Positions 25,858 to 34,623 are shown, numbered from the stretch's first letter. The stretch is DNA of 64,000 nt from Thioclava sp. ES.031 (GCF_002563775.1 NZ_PDJO01000001.1:3288501-3352500), one strand, 5' to 3'. Notes: generated by a model from the sequence alone, not told the origin. Numbers and translations: made by a program.

Positions 25858-27458
25858 CCGCGGTCGGGATGGGACGGATGCCCGCTGCCGTCGCACCGAC
25901 GCCCGGCACGCTGCCAGCGGCGACATTCGACCGGCTCGCCCTCTTCGCGCTGCTCGCCGTGGCCCTCTGCCTCCGGCTTCCCTATATGACGCAACCGCTC
26001 GTCGATGTCTTCAGCTGGCGCGAGGCCAGCACGGCGATGATCGCGGAGAATTACTGGCGACACGGCTGGAACATCTTCCTTCCAGAGGTGAACTGGTCAG
26101 GGCCCGGCCCGAGTTACCAGGGCCGGGAATTCGGGCTCTACGCCTATATCGTCGCGATCCTGAACGCGCTTTTCGGGTGGCATGACTGGTTCGGCCGGAT
26201 GGTCGCGACGGCGTTCGGAATGCTGACGGTCTTCGCACTGCACCGGCTCGTCGCGTTGATCTGGGACGAGCGCCACGCGCATGCGGCGGCGCTCGCCTAT
26301 GCCGTGATGCCGGGCACGATCATCATCGAAACCTCGGCCCTGCCCGATCCGGCGATGCTGGCGCTGATCACCATGGGCATATGGCTCTACGCGCGCTACT
26401 GGATCACGCAGCGCGAAGGCTATCCGTTCCTGGCCGCCGCGATCTTCACGCTGGGCGCGCTGTCGAAACTGCCGGGGCTCGGCGTCGGTCTCGTCGTGCT
26501 GTGGCTGATGCTGCTCTCGCTCCGGCGTGGGGATCGCACGACCTTCCTGAGGACGCTACTCCCCCTTGCCATCGGCCTCGGAGCCATCGCTGGTTATTAC
26601 GCCTGGGCGATCTACCTAGGCCGCTCCACACCTCCCTACCATGTCGCCGGCAGCGGCTACATCTGGGACCACAAGTTCTGGACTTTCGTCTCCGAAGCCT
26701 TCTACGCGCATAAACTCTGGGTCATCTCGGTCTGGGGGTTCTACGGCTATTGGTTCATGGGGCTGATCGCACTCGGCCTTTGGGTGCCGCCCGACTTCGC
26801 TAAAGAAAAGCGACGGGATCCGGGCCTGACCGGGATTCCCTATGTGTGGTTGCTGGCCGCGATCATCGTCTATCTCTGTGCCGCCAAGGAGATCAGTAAC
26901 AATCCGTGGAACCTGCACGTCTTCCATGTCCCCCTAGCGATCTTCGCCGGGCGCGGTCTCATTCTCCTTGTCGAATTGGGCGGGAGCGCCTTCGCCTCTC
27001 TCACTGGCGTGGTTCGCTTGGGCTTTATCGGGGTGATACTGGCGGCCCTGGCGCAGTTTCAGACCGTGCCGCGCCTGAAAGACCCGCAAGCGGAAGAAGC
27101 TCGCCTGATGGGGCAGGCCCTCGACCGCCTGGCCGGGCCAGATGATCTCGTCGTCGCGATCAGCCCGCAGGTCGGTGACCCGATTGCCATCTATTACAGT
27201 CGCCGGAATGGCTGGACCCTGCCGCCAGGCGGCGGCGACGAGGACTGGTCGATCTTCGCCGAGGACGATGCGACACCGATCGCCCAGCTTGAGAAGATGA
27301 AGAAGCAGGGCGCGCGCTGGTTCGGAGTGACCAAAGTCTCCAAGGATCGCAAGGGGCGTCCCTTCCTGGACCATCATGCCGGGGTTGTCGCCTATCTGGA
27401 CCAGACTGCGGAGCGCGCCCTGGAGACATCGGATTTCTTGATTTTCCATCTACCTTGA
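25854..27458 (+). CDS. Membrane glycosyltransferase of the GT39/GT83 (ArnT/PMT-like) type
   Basis: 534 aa from a GTG at 25854 that overlaps the preceding stop by four bases; no ATG gives a better start. About 10-12 hydrophobic helices follow. The first periplasmic loop carries VDVFSWREASTAMIAENYW, where an acidic residue near the first loop is typical of ArnT/PMT GT-C enzymes. A soluble C-terminal part (about 430-534) follows. Such enzymes move a sugar from a polyprenyl phosphate to lipid A, a glycan or a protein in the periplasm. Translational coupling to the GT2 gene makes a two-step glycosylation module likely; the target is not known. Confidence 0.8.
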   Translation: MTAVGMGRMPAAVAPTPGTLPAATFDRLALFALLAVALCLRLPYMTQPLVDVFSWREASTAMIAENYWRHGWNIFLPEVNWSGPGPSYQGREFGLYAYIVAILNALFGWHDWFGRMVATAFGMLTVFALHRLVALIWDERHAHAAALAYAVMPGTIIIETSALPDPAMLALITMGIWLYARYWITQREGYPFLAAAIFTLGALSKLPGLGVGLVVLWLMLLSLRRGDRTTFLRTLLPLAIGLGAIAGYYAWAIYLGRSTPPYHVAGSGYIWDHKFWTFVSEAFYAHKLWVISVWGFYGYWFMGLIALGLWVPPDFAKEKRRDPGLTGIPYVWLLAAIIVYLCAAKEISNNPWNLHVFHVPLAIFAGRGLILLVELGGSAFASLTGVVRLGFIGVILAALAQFQTVPRLKDPQAEEARLMGQALDRLAGPDDLVVAISPQVGDPIAIYYSRRNGWTLPPGGGDEDWSIFAEDDATPIAQLEKMKKQGARWFGVTKVSKDRKGRPFLDHHAGVVAYLDQTAERALETSDFLIFHLP

Positions 27459-27638
27459 CGCGAACAGCGGGGGCCATGGGAGGCGCGAAGACGCGCGCTG
27501 CGATGGGATCGACGACTTCGAGCCGCTCCACTATTTGGAGCGCGCGCAGTGACGCAGGGGAACGGTGTCGCCCGTGCACTACGAACGACAACGAAATTGA
27601 AGGCATCTCGCTGACAACTATCGGTCGGGCTAGGCCTC

Positions 27639-28823
27639 CTACCCCTTCACCACCGAGACCGCTTCGAGGATCGCATCGGCGATGTAATCCAGATCGGGCT
27701 GCTTGAGCCGCGCCGGCAGGCGGGTATCGCAGGCGCGCATTAGCATGGCGCGGGTTTTCGGCAGCTCCGGCACGTCGCCGAGGAACTGCCAGTTCCAGAA
27801 GGCGCGCGCATTGTCTTGGCTGAGACCGAAGACCTGCACGCTGACACCGTGGGCTTTCGCCTCCGATTGCAGCTTGCGGGCCTCGTCGTCGGACCATTCG
27901 CCCGCGAGGTTGAACTGCAGCGAATCCGGGGCGCGAGTTTCGGGCCCGAGGGGCGGCGGCACGTCGAGCCAGTCGCTCGTGTTCAGCCGTTCGGCGACAT
28001 AGTCGTGGTTCGCGCGACCATCATTCACGCGGCGCTCCACTTCCGCGATCTGCGGGCGGATGACGGCGGCGGAGAGATTCTGCATCCGGCAGTTATAAAG
28101 CGGCAGCTTGTTCTGCCACTGCACGAAGGAATTCTGCAGCCCCGGATGCTTCTTCCAGTTATGCTCGTAGGCGCCCGACATGATCACCGCACGCGCGGCG
28201 AGTTCCGGATCGTCGGTCAGAAGGATGCCGCCTTCGCCCGCGTTAATCAGCTTGTAGGACTGGAAGGAGAGGCAGCCGATTTTGCCGATCGTGCCGATCT
28301 TCTTGCCATTCCAGAGCGTGCCGAGCGAATGCGCGGCGTCTTCGATGACCGGCACGTCCTTCTCGGCGGCCAGTTCCATGATCGCGTCCATGTCGGAGGT
28401 GTGGCCGCGCATGTGGCTGATCATCACCGCGTCGATGCTGTCGTCGAATTTCGCGCGGAAATCGTCGAGGTCGATGCGGAAATTGGAGGCGACTTCGACC
28501 AGCACCGGCACGCAATCGGCATGGACGATGGCGGAGGGGACGGCAGCGAAGGTGAAGGCCGGGACCAGCACGCGTGCCCCGCGCGGCAGGTCGAGCGCCT
28601 TCATCGACAGGAACAGCGCCTGCGAGCAGGAGGACACGGCGACCGCGTATTTCACACCCATGAATTCGGCGAATTCGGCTTCCAGCTTGGCGACCGGCGC
28701 GTCTGCGGAGGTGTAGCGGAACAGGTCCCCGCTGGTCAGGAGACGTTCGATCTCGGCTCGGGCGGCCTCGGGGATGGCCTCGGCGTCGTAGCAATTCGGG
28801 GCGGTTTGTCCGTCACGCGGCAT
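27639..28823 (-). CDS. DegT/DnrJ/EryC1/StrS family PLP-dependent aminotransferase
   Basis: 394 aa. The family core is visible: AVAVSSCSQALFLSMKALDL, VLVPAFTFAAVPSAIVHADC, PVIEDAAHSLGT, and the PLP lysine in SFQSYKLINAGEGGILLT. These enzymes usually aminate keto-sugars or cyclitols, with glutamate or glutamine as donor. Here it lies downstream of glutamylpolyamine synthetase and oxidase genes on the same strand (92-base gap), so a role in amine metabolism is also possible. The opposite neighbour is the glycosylation pair, which would fit an amino-sugar role instead. The start has CAGGATATCTTGCC. Substrate unresolved. Confidence 0.85.
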   Translation of the reverse strand: MPRDGQTAPNCYDAEAIPEAARAEIERLLTSGDLFRYTSADAPVAKLEAEFAEFMGVKYAVAVSSCSQALFLSMKALDLPRGARVLVPAFTFAAVPSAIVHADCVPVLVEVASNFRIDLDDFRAKFDDSIDAVMISHMRGHTSDMDAIMELAAEKDVPVIEDAAHSLGTLWNGKKIGTIGKIGCLSFQSYKLINAGEGGILLTDDPELAARAVIMSGAYEHNWKKHPGLQNSFVQWQNKLPLYNCRMQNLSAAVIRPQIAEVERRVNDGRANHDYVAERLNTSDWLDVPPPLGPETRAPDSLQFNLAGEWSDDEARKLQSEAKAHGVSVQVFGLSQDNARAFWNWQFLGDVPELPKTRAMLMRACDTRLPARLKQPDLDYIADAILEAVSVVKG

Positions 28824-28914
28824 GGCAAGATATCCTGAAACTGATATTTAGGAAAACTTACACCGTCGAGCGCCACTTCTCCAGTGACCTTTTCATGACG
28901 AAATCGAGACCGGC

Positions 28915-30216
28915 TTAAATCCCCAGCTTGTCGCGCATCGAGAACCACGTCATCGCGGCGACCAGAAGCGGGCTGCGCAGGAGCGAGCCGCCCGGGAAGC
29001 CCGGCACGTCAAGGCTGGCCATCAGGTCGAAGCGCTCTGCCTGGCCCGCGACGGCCTCGGCCATGATCTTGCCCGCCATCGTGCCCATCGCGACGCCATG
29101 GCCGGAAAAGCCGCTGGCCGAGAGCGCGTTTTTCAAAGGCCGCGCGAAATAGGGCATCCGGGTGCGGGTGATCGCGAGCGTGCCGCCCCAAGCGTAGTCG
29201 ATCTTCACATCCGCAAGGGAAGGGTAGACCTCCAGCATCGGCTTGCGCACGGTCTGCACGATGTCGGGGAACTTGTAGCCGTAGCTTTCGCCGCCTCCGA
29301 ACAGCAGGCGGTTATCGTCAGAGAGCCGCCAGTAATTCACCACGAACTTCGTGTCCGCCACGGCGATATTCTCGCGCAGCACTTCGGCGACGCGCGGCCC
29401 CAGCGGCTCTGTCGCGACGATGAAATTGTTGATCGGCATGACATGCGAGGCCACACGCGGGGCGAGGTTTCCCAGATAACCGTTGGCCGCGAAGATCAGG
29501 TGGTCGGCATCGATATGGCCATGCTCGGTCTGCACGCGCACCGGCTCGCCGGGGCGGATGTGATGGACGAGCGAGCCCTCGTGGATCGTCACGCCCAACT
29601 TCTCGCAAGCGAGCGCCAAGGCTTGGGCGAAATTCAGCGGATGCAGGTGCCCCGCGCCCCGGTCGATATCGCCACCCAGATAGGCCTCCGACGGCAGGAT
29701 CGCGTGCAACGCGTCGCGCGAGAGCGGCTCCACATGATCGTAGCCGTAATCGCGGGCCAGTTTCTCCGCCATGTGATGGGAGTGCGCGACCTCGGATTGC
29801 GTCCGGCAGGCATGGGCGATGCCGGGATGGAAGGTTACGTCCATCTCGTGGCGCGCGATCAGGTCGCGGATCAGCGCCTTCGCGTCTTCGCCGATATCCC
29901 AGAGCCTGCGCGCCATCTCGGGGCCATGGGCTTTCTCCAGATCGTCCTGCTCCAGCCGCTGGCCCGAGCCCACCTGTCCGCCATTGCGGCCCGAGGCCCC
30001 GAAACCCACACGATGGGCCTCGAGAAGCCGCACCGAGTAGCCCTTCTCCGCCAGATGCAGCGCTGCCGAGAGGCCGGTGAAGCCGCCGCCCACCACGCAA
30101 ACATCCGCCCGGTGGCGGCCCTTCAATTCGGGCCAGCGCCGGTCGGTCAGCGCGGTCGCGGCGTAATAGCTCGGCGCGTGCTCGCCCTTGCGGTCATTGG
30201 CGAAGAGCAGGTTCAT
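28915..30216 (-). CDS. puuB: FAD-dependent oxidoreductase, gamma-glutamylputrescine oxidase-like
   Basis: 433 aa. The DAO-type FAD loop ADVCVVGGGFTGLSAALHLAEKG appears at about residues 37-60, followed by HRVGFGASGRNGGQVGSGQR, a signature of the PuuB/YcjA-type amine oxidases. The C-terminal GTLAITRTRMPYFAR and GFSGHGVAMGTMAGK complete the FAD site. PuuB oxidises gamma-glutamylputrescine to the aldehyde. The ATG lies 4 bases after the stop of the glutamine-synthetase-like gene, as in puu clusters. Closely related oxidases act on other glutamylated amines, so the substrate is inferred from context. Confidence 0.82.
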   Translation of the reverse strand: MNLLFANDRKGEHAPSYYAATALTDRRWPELKGRHRADVCVVGGGFTGLSAALHLAEKGYSVRLLEAHRVGFGASGRNGGQVGSGQRLEQDDLEKAHGPEMARRLWDIGEDAKALIRDLIARHEMDVTFHPGIAHACRTQSEVAHSHHMAEKLARDYGYDHVEPLSRDALHAILPSEAYLGGDIDRGAGHLHPLNFAQALALACEKLGVTIHEGSLVHHIRPGEPVRVQTEHGHIDADHLIFAANGYLGNLAPRVASHVMPINNFIVATEPLGPRVAEVLRENIAVADTKFVVNYWRLSDDNRLLFGGGESYGYKFPDIVQTVRKPMLEVYPSLADVKIDYAWGGTLAITRTRMPYFARPLKNALSASGFSGHGVAMGTMAGKIMAEAVAGQAERFDLMASLDVPGFPGGSLLRSPLLVAAMTWFSMRDKLGI

Positions 30217-30220
30217 CGCA

Positions 30221-31585
30221 TCACACGTTCATCAGCAGATGCTCGCGCTCCCAGGGCGAGATCACCTGGAGGAATTCCTTGTATTCGTTGCGCTTGACCG
30301 CCTCGTAGACTGCGCAGAATTCCGGCCCCAGCACGTCGCGGATCGGCGCGCTTTCCGAGAACAGATCGAGCGCATCGCCCAGATTTACCGGCACGTCCTC
30401 GGCGGACATATAGGCGTCGCCCAGGCATTCGGGCTTCGGCATCTGCTTTTCCTTGAGGCCCAGATAGGCGCAGGCGAGCGAGGCGGCGAGCCCGAGATAT
30501 GGGTTGCAATCCATCCCCGCCAGACGGTTCTCGATCCGTCGCGCCGCCGGGCCGGAGATCGGCACCCGCAGGCCTGTCGTGCGGTTGTCGCGCCCCCATT
30601 CGAGATTTATGGGCGCGGCGAAATCCGGCACATAGCGGCGATAGCTGTTCACGTAGGGCGCCAACAGCGCGATCACTGCGGGCAGGTGCGTCTGCAGCCC
30701 CGCGATGCAATGCAGGAAGGCTTCCGTCTCGCCGCCATTCTTGTCCGAGAAGATGTTCTGGCCGGTCTTGGTGTCGATCACCGACTGGTGGATATGCATG
30801 GCCGAGCCCGGCTCGCCCTCGATCGGTTTCGCCATGAAGGTGGCGAAACAATCCTGACGCAGGGCGGCCTCGCGGATCAGCCGCTTGAAGTAGAAAATCT
30901 GATCGGCCAGTTCGACCGGGTCGCCATGGGCGAGGTTGATCTCGATCTGCCCGGCGCCGCCTTCCTGCAGGATGCCGTCGATCTCGAAGCCCTGAAGCTC
31001 GGCGAAATCGTAGATGTCGTCGATGACCTTGCCGTATTCATCGACCGCCGACATCGAATAGGCCTGTTTCGCCGCCGCCCGACGACCCGAGCGCCCCATC
31101 GGCGGGATGATCGGCTGGTTCGGGTCGGTATTGCGCGCAACGAGGAAGAATTCCATCTCGGGGGCGACGACCGGCACCCAGCCCTCGGCCTCATAGAGCG
31201 CGAGCACGCGCTTGAGGACATTGCGCGGCGCGATCGGCACCGGGTTGCCCTGCTGGTCCTCGACGTCATGGATGATCTGCAAGGTCCAGTCCGCCGTCCA
31301 TGGCGCGGCCGTCGCGGTCGAGAAATCGGGCGTCAGGATCATGTCCGGTTCGGTGAAAGCGCCCGAGGGGTTGTCCGTCCATTCGCCGGTGATCGTCTGC
31401 AGGAAGATCGAGTTCGGCAGGAAAAAGCGATCCTGAAACTTGAATTTCGACGCGGGCATCGCCTTGCCCCGCGCGACCCCTGCAATATCGGCGACAATGC
31501 ACTCCACTTCGTCGAGACGCCGACCCTCGATGTAATCGCGTGCGGCCTGCGGGATACGGTCGGTCCAGTCCTTCATGTCGCTCAT
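30221..31585 (-). CDS. puuA: Glutamine-synthetase-family ligase, gamma-glutamylpolyamine synthetase-like
   Basis: 454 aa. A GS beta-grasp and catalytic domain are present: PEMEFFLVAR, GAGQIEINLAHGDP, FMAKPIEGEPGSAMHIHQS, NLEWGRDNRTTGLRVP, and ENRLAGMDCNPYLGLAASLA. Length and sequence style fit the PuuA / glutamylpolyamine synthetase group rather than GlnA, lacking an obvious GlnA adenylylation-loop tail. It ligates glutamate to the amine using ATP, the first step of the gamma-glutamyl polyamine pathway. It is the second gene of a minus-strand run: amidotransferase, ligase, oxidase, aminotransferase. Confidence 0.85.
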   Translation of the reverse strand: MSDMKDWTDRIPQAARDYIEGRRLDEVECIVADIAGVARGKAMPASKFKFQDRFFLPNSIFLQTITGEWTDNPSGAFTEPDMILTPDFSTATAAPWTADWTLQIIHDVEDQQGNPVPIAPRNVLKRVLALYEAEGWVPVVAPEMEFFLVARNTDPNQPIIPPMGRSGRRAAAKQAYSMSAVDEYGKVIDDIYDFAELQGFEIDGILQEGGAGQIEINLAHGDPVELADQIFYFKRLIREAALRQDCFATFMAKPIEGEPGSAMHIHQSVIDTKTGQNIFSDKNGGETEAFLHCIAGLQTHLPAVIALLAPYVNSYRRYVPDFAAPINLEWGRDNRTTGLRVPISGPAARRIENRLAGMDCNPYLGLAASLACAYLGLKEKQMPKPECLGDAYMSAEDVPVNLGDALDLFSESAPIRDVLGPEFCAVYEAVKRNEYKEFLQVISPWEREHLLMNV

Positions 31586-31588
31586 CGG

Positions 31589-32287
31589 TCAGCTTTCCGG
31601 GTGCGCGGGCACCCTTGTCTTGAGGAAGAAATCGGCGATGCGCTCGGCGATCCGGGACGCGCCGTTGGGCTGCCCGAGCCGCTTGCGGGCGGCCTGCATC
31701 AGGTCATCGGGCACGACGCCGCGCCCGCGTGTATCCATCAGCCCTTCGACGAATGCGTCGGGAAATTCGGGGTGGGGCTGGACGGTGAAGATCGTGTCGC
31801 CATAGGCAAGCGCGGGGTAGGCGCAGAAATCATTTTCGGCGATCGTGGTCGCGCCCGGCGGCAGCTCGGTCACCTGATCCTGATGCCATGCGTTGAGCGC
31901 GATCACCTCGCCGCCGAAATCGTAATCCTGCGGGCCCACGGCCCAGCCGCCGGAGAATTTCTCGACCTTGCCGCCAAGCGCCTGCGCGATGATCTGATGG
32001 CCGAAACAGATGCCCACCATCGGCACGGCCTCGGCATGGGCGTCGCGAATGAACGCCTCGAGCGGCTTGATGAAAGGATGATCCTCATAGGCGCCGTGAC
32101 GCGAGCCGGTGATCAGCCAGCCGTCGCAGTCATGCACGTCTTTCGGGAAGTGCATATGCTCGACGTCGTAGCGTTGGAATTCGAGGCCGCGCCCGGCGAG
32201 CAGCGCTTCGAACATGTCAGGATAGTCGCCCGCCTTGTCGCGCAGAACGTCGGGGGATTGGCCGGTTTGGAGGATGCCGATACGCAT
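31589..32287 (-). CDS. Type 1 glutamine amidotransferase (GMP-synthase GATase-like)
   Basis: 232 aa from the ATG at 32287 (MRIGILQTGQSPD), which has GGACCTCCC upstream and the expected first strand. The catalytic Cys is in MVGICFGHQIIAQALGG, and His/Glu are in TVQPHPEFPD, so the triad is complete. It resembles the stand-alone GMP-synthase-type GATases rather than PuuD (gamma-glutamyl-GABA hydrolase, a different subfamily). Nevertheless it is the first gene of the glutamylpolyamine run (3-base gap to the ligase), so it may hydrolyse a gamma-glutamyl product or supply ammonia. Confidence 0.82.
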   Translation of the reverse strand: MRIGILQTGQSPDVLRDKAGDYPDMFEALLAGRGLEFQRYDVEHMHFPKDVHDCDGWLITGSRHGAYEDHPFIKPLEAFIRDAHAEAVPMVGICFGHQIIAQALGGKVEKFSGGWAVGPQDYDFGGEVIALNAWHQDQVTELPPGATTIAENDFCAYPALAYGDTIFTVQPHPEFPDAFVEGLMDTRGRGVVPDDLMQAARKRLGQPNGASRIAERIADFFLKTRVPAHPES

Positions 32288-32346
32288 GGGAGGTCCGCTC
32301 GTAAGCTCTTGTTGCCGAAGCGTAGTGCGGGCCGTGGGCGGCGGCA

Positions 32347-32472
32347 AGGGGGCGCCGCCCCCAGGCGCGTGCTGCGCCTCCCCCGGGATATTTGCGCCAA
32401 GAGGAAGATGCGTTTCGGCTTGGTCGAAATATCCCGGGGGAGGGCGAAAGCCCGAGGGGGCAGAGCCCCCTT
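32347..32472. repeat. Dispersed palindromic intergenic repeat, family A, copy 4
   Basis: Left hairpin GGGGGCGCCGCCCCC (32348-32362), arms CCCCGGGATATTT (32380-32392) and GAAATATCCCGGGG (32425-32438), inner CCAAG / CTTGG, and right hairpin GGGGGCAGAGCCCCC (32456-32470). The inner stem is weaker than in other copies. It lies between two minus-strand genes. Confidence 0.75.
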
Positions 32473-32473
32473 C

Positions 32474-32893
32474 TCAGCCCGCCATCACGCGCGGATAGTC
32501 GATCTTCGGGCAGCGGTTCATCACGACCTTCACGCCCTGCCCGCGGGCTTTCTCGGCGGCGGCGTCATGCGATACGCCAAGCTGCATCCAGATCGTCTTG
32601 AGATGCGGCAGATGCGCCAAGGCCTCGTCCACGACCTCCGGCACCGCCTCGGAGCGACGGAACACGTCGACCATGTCCACAGCAATCTCGTCGGGGATCG
32701 CGCCGAGATCGGCATAGACCGGCTCGCCCAGCAACTCCTGCCCGGCAAGGCCGGGATTGACCGGGATCACACGGTAGCCCTTGGACTGCAGAAACCGCGC
32801 CACATCGTAAGAGGGGCGCTCGGGCTTGTGCGACATGCCGACCACGGCGATCACCTTCGCATTGCCAAGGATGTCGCGAATCTCGTCTTGCAT
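32474..32893 (-). CDS. CoA-binding (YccU-type) Rossmann protein
   Basis: 139 aa, a single CoA_binding domain: VIAVVGMSHKPERPSYDVARFLQSKGY at residues about 13-40, GYRVIPVNPGLAGQELLGEPVYADL, and the terminal KIWMQLGV-like region (here TIWMQLGVSHDAAAEKARGQG) ending in NRCPKIDYP. The fold is that of succinyl-CoA ligase alpha N-terminal domains, but stand-alone members have no assigned reaction. The gene is preceded by AGAAAAAGAAGAGGTTTC, giving AGAGG as ribosome binding site. A family A repeat lies at its 3' end. Confidence 0.88.
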   Translation of the reverse strand: MQDEIRDILGNAKVIAVVGMSHKPERPSYDVARFLQSKGYRVIPVNPGLAGQELLGEPVYADLGAIPDEIAVDMVDVFRRSEAVPEVVDEALAHLPHLKTIWMQLGVSHDAAAEKARGQGVKVVMNRCPKIDYPRVMAG

Positions 32894-33086
32894 CTGAAAC
32901 CTCTTCTTTTTCGCAGCCCTCTAAGAAAAATGCGCCCGAGCCTTAAAGGCTGGGCGCAACAGTGGCGGAACGAGGGACAGTGAACTAGAGACGCGGCGGT
33001 TCCGAAGCTGCGCCTCTGACAGTGACATAGGAACGCATCTCACAGGTTTTAAGGTCCATACCCTCATGATCGCGATTTTGTGACCG

Positions 33087-33860
33087 TCAGCGGCTTGCGG
33101 ATGCGTAAAGAGACACTGCGGCGGCGTTCGACACGTTGAGCGACCCGAATTCGCCCGCGAAGGGGATTCGCACCAGACGGTCGCAGGTCTCGCGGGTCTT
33201 CTCGCGCAGGCCCGGCCCTTCGGCCCCCAGAACCAGCGCCACCGGCTCCATTCCCGCCTCGGACAGCCCGTCTTCGAGCGACATCGTGGCTTCACCCGCA
33301 AGCCCGATCAGCCGGAAGCCCATACCGCGCAACTCCTCCATCGCGTCGGAGAGGTTCTTCACCCGCAGATAGGGCTGACGCTCCAGCGCGCCGGACGCGG
33401 TTTTCGCCAGCGCCCCGGTCTCGGGCGCGGAATGGCGATGCGGCGCGATCACGGCAGCCGCGCCGAAGACCTCGGCCGAGCGCAGGATCGCGCCCACGTT
33501 ATGGGGATCGGTCACCCGGTCGAGCAGCACCACGCGGCGCGCATCGTAGCAGACATCCTTCAGCGCGCCCCAATCGAGCGGTTTCACCTCGAGCGCCGCA
33601 CCCTGGTGGACGGAATCGGTCGAGATCGGCACGAATTTGTCGAACTTCCGCACATCGACGATCTCGGGCTCCATGCCGGACACCGCGATCGCCTCGGCCA
33701 GCTTGTCGGCGGCGTTCTTGGAGCAGACCAGCCGAAGCCGCTCGCGCATCGGGTTTTGCAGCGCGTCGCGCACCGCATGGAGGCCGAAGAGCCACACGGT
33801 CTCGGCGGCCGCAGCGCGCTTGGCACGTTCCTTTTCGATCACCCAGACTGGCTTTTTCAT
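33087..33860 (-). CDS. rlmB: TrmH/SpoU-family RNA 2'-O-methyltransferase (RlmB-like)
   Basis: 257 aa from the ATG at 33860, set by GCCAAAGGAGACCCGCA; the frame stays open upstream across the tRNA gene, which is not coding. An N-terminal substrate-binding part (WLFGLHAVRDALQNP) is followed by the SPOUT knot: VLLDRVTDPHNVGAILRSAEVFGAA, LVLGAEGPGLREKTRETCDRLVRIPF and SLNVSNAAAVSLYA (motifs 1-3). RlmB makes Gm2251 in 23S rRNA. It is divergent from the tRNA-Tyr gene, and the two starts are close. Confidence 0.9.
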   Translation of the reverse strand: MKKPVWVIEKERAKRAAAAETVWLFGLHAVRDALQNPMRERLRLVCSKNAADKLAEAIAVSGMEPEIVDVRKFDKFVPISTDSVHQGAALEVKPLDWGALKDVCYDARRVVLLDRVTDPHNVGAILRSAEVFGAAAVIAPHRHSAPETGALAKTASGALERQPYLRVKNLSDAMEELRGMGFRLIGLAGEATMSLEDGLSEAGMEPVALVLGAEGPGLREKTRETCDRLVRIPFAGEFGSLNVSNAAAVSLYASASR

Positions 33861-33947
33861 TGCGGGTCTCCTTTGGCCCCTACCTGCGCGGAATGGCCTC
33901 GTTTGGCAAGCTCTGATCCGGGGAGCAATTTTTCGGCAAACTCTCTC

Positions 33948-33976
33948 TTGACGCCTCCCGCCCCCTTTTGTATCTC
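33948..33976 (+). promoter_or_regulatory. Sigma-70 promoter of tRNA-Tyr
   Basis: -35 TTGACG (33948-33953), a 17-base spacer, -10 TATCTC (33971-33976). The predicted transcription start is about 6 bases before the mature tRNA 5' end, as usual for tRNA genes. Confidence 0.75.
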
Positions 33977-33988
33977 CCGCCCAGCGTC

Positions 33989-34072
33989 GGGTGACGTGCT
34001 GCAAGGTGCGGCAGCGGACTGTAACTCCGCCGGGGCGACCCACGCCTGGTTCGATTCCAGGGTCACCCACCA
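33989..34072 (+). tRNA. tRNA-Tyr (anticodon GTA)
   Basis: 84 bases, with the CCA end encoded. The acceptor stem GGGTGAC (33989-33995) pairs with GTCACCC (34062-34068), followed by A and CCA. The D-arm is GCTGC...GGCAGC. The anticodon stem GCGGA / TCCGC holds loop CTGTAAC, giving anticodon GTA. A long class II variable arm follows, then the T-arm CCTGG-TTCGATT-CCAGG. A strong promoter precedes it. Confidence 0.96.
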
Positions 34073-34150
34073 CTTCCCCCTCTCAGGAACTGGTGACACG
34101 CGGCTCCCACGGGGGCCGCTGCGTCGAATAACGCGCATTCGCTGCGCCGT

Positions 34151-34567
34151 TTACTGCAGCACCGCTTTACGTTTGAACCGCGCTTCTTCCGAACTTCCGT
34201 CGTCGTAGATCAGCTTCACCCGCACCTCGGAGACCGAGCCCTGCGGCTGGCTGACATAGACATTATCGCCCGAGATCGCGTTGGGCTGGGCCGTGCCCTC
34301 GTGGCACTTCTCCATCTTGAACGACTTGCTCGGCGGCGCGCCGTTGAAACCATAGCGAATCTCGCTCAACCCACAGCGCCACGCCAGAAGATGGGTGAAA
34401 TAGACCAGATCCTTCCCGCCATATTCCCGGATCGCGACCCAGGAATCGCGGGTCATGCCGAGAATCGGGCGCACTTCGGCGGCGGTGGTGAAATTCTGCG
34501 CGCTCGCCGGGCCGCTCAACGCGAGGCCACACAGCGCCAGCGCTGCTAACTTGCTTATCCGTATCAC
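34151..34567 (-). CDS. Small secreted protein of unknown function
   Basis: 138 aa. A signal peptide (MIRISKLAALALCGLALSGPASA) is predicted to be cleaved before QNFTTAAEV, so the mature product is periplasmic. It has two Cys residues (RCGLSEIRYG and EKCHEG) that could form a disulfide, and a Lys/Arg-rich C-terminus. I do not recognise a domain. It is oriented toward the tRNA gene and away from the DxD protein gene, which starts 56 bases away on the other strand. Confidence 0.75.
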   Translation of the reverse strand: MIRISKLAALALCGLALSGPASAQNFTTAAEVRPILGMTRDSWVAIREYGGKDLVYFTHLLAWRCGLSEIRYGFNGAPPSKSFKMEKCHEGTAQPNAISGDNVYVSQPQGSVSEVRVKLIYDDGSSEEARFKRKAVLQ

Positions 34568-34623
34568 CTTTTACCCCTGAGCTTTCTCGCTATACTGCAC
34601 CAAACCCTCCGACAGGCAGCAGT

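Noticed and set aside
30188..32983. A 931-codon plus-strand open frame across the polyamine cluster
   Set aside because: It spans three genes and a repeat on the other strand without any start signal; the minus-strand proteins have complete active sites.
34094..34112. A hairpin after tRNA-Tyr as its terminator
   Set aside because: GCGGC...GCCGC can pair, but the stem is short and interrupted and no T-run follows, so it was not listed.
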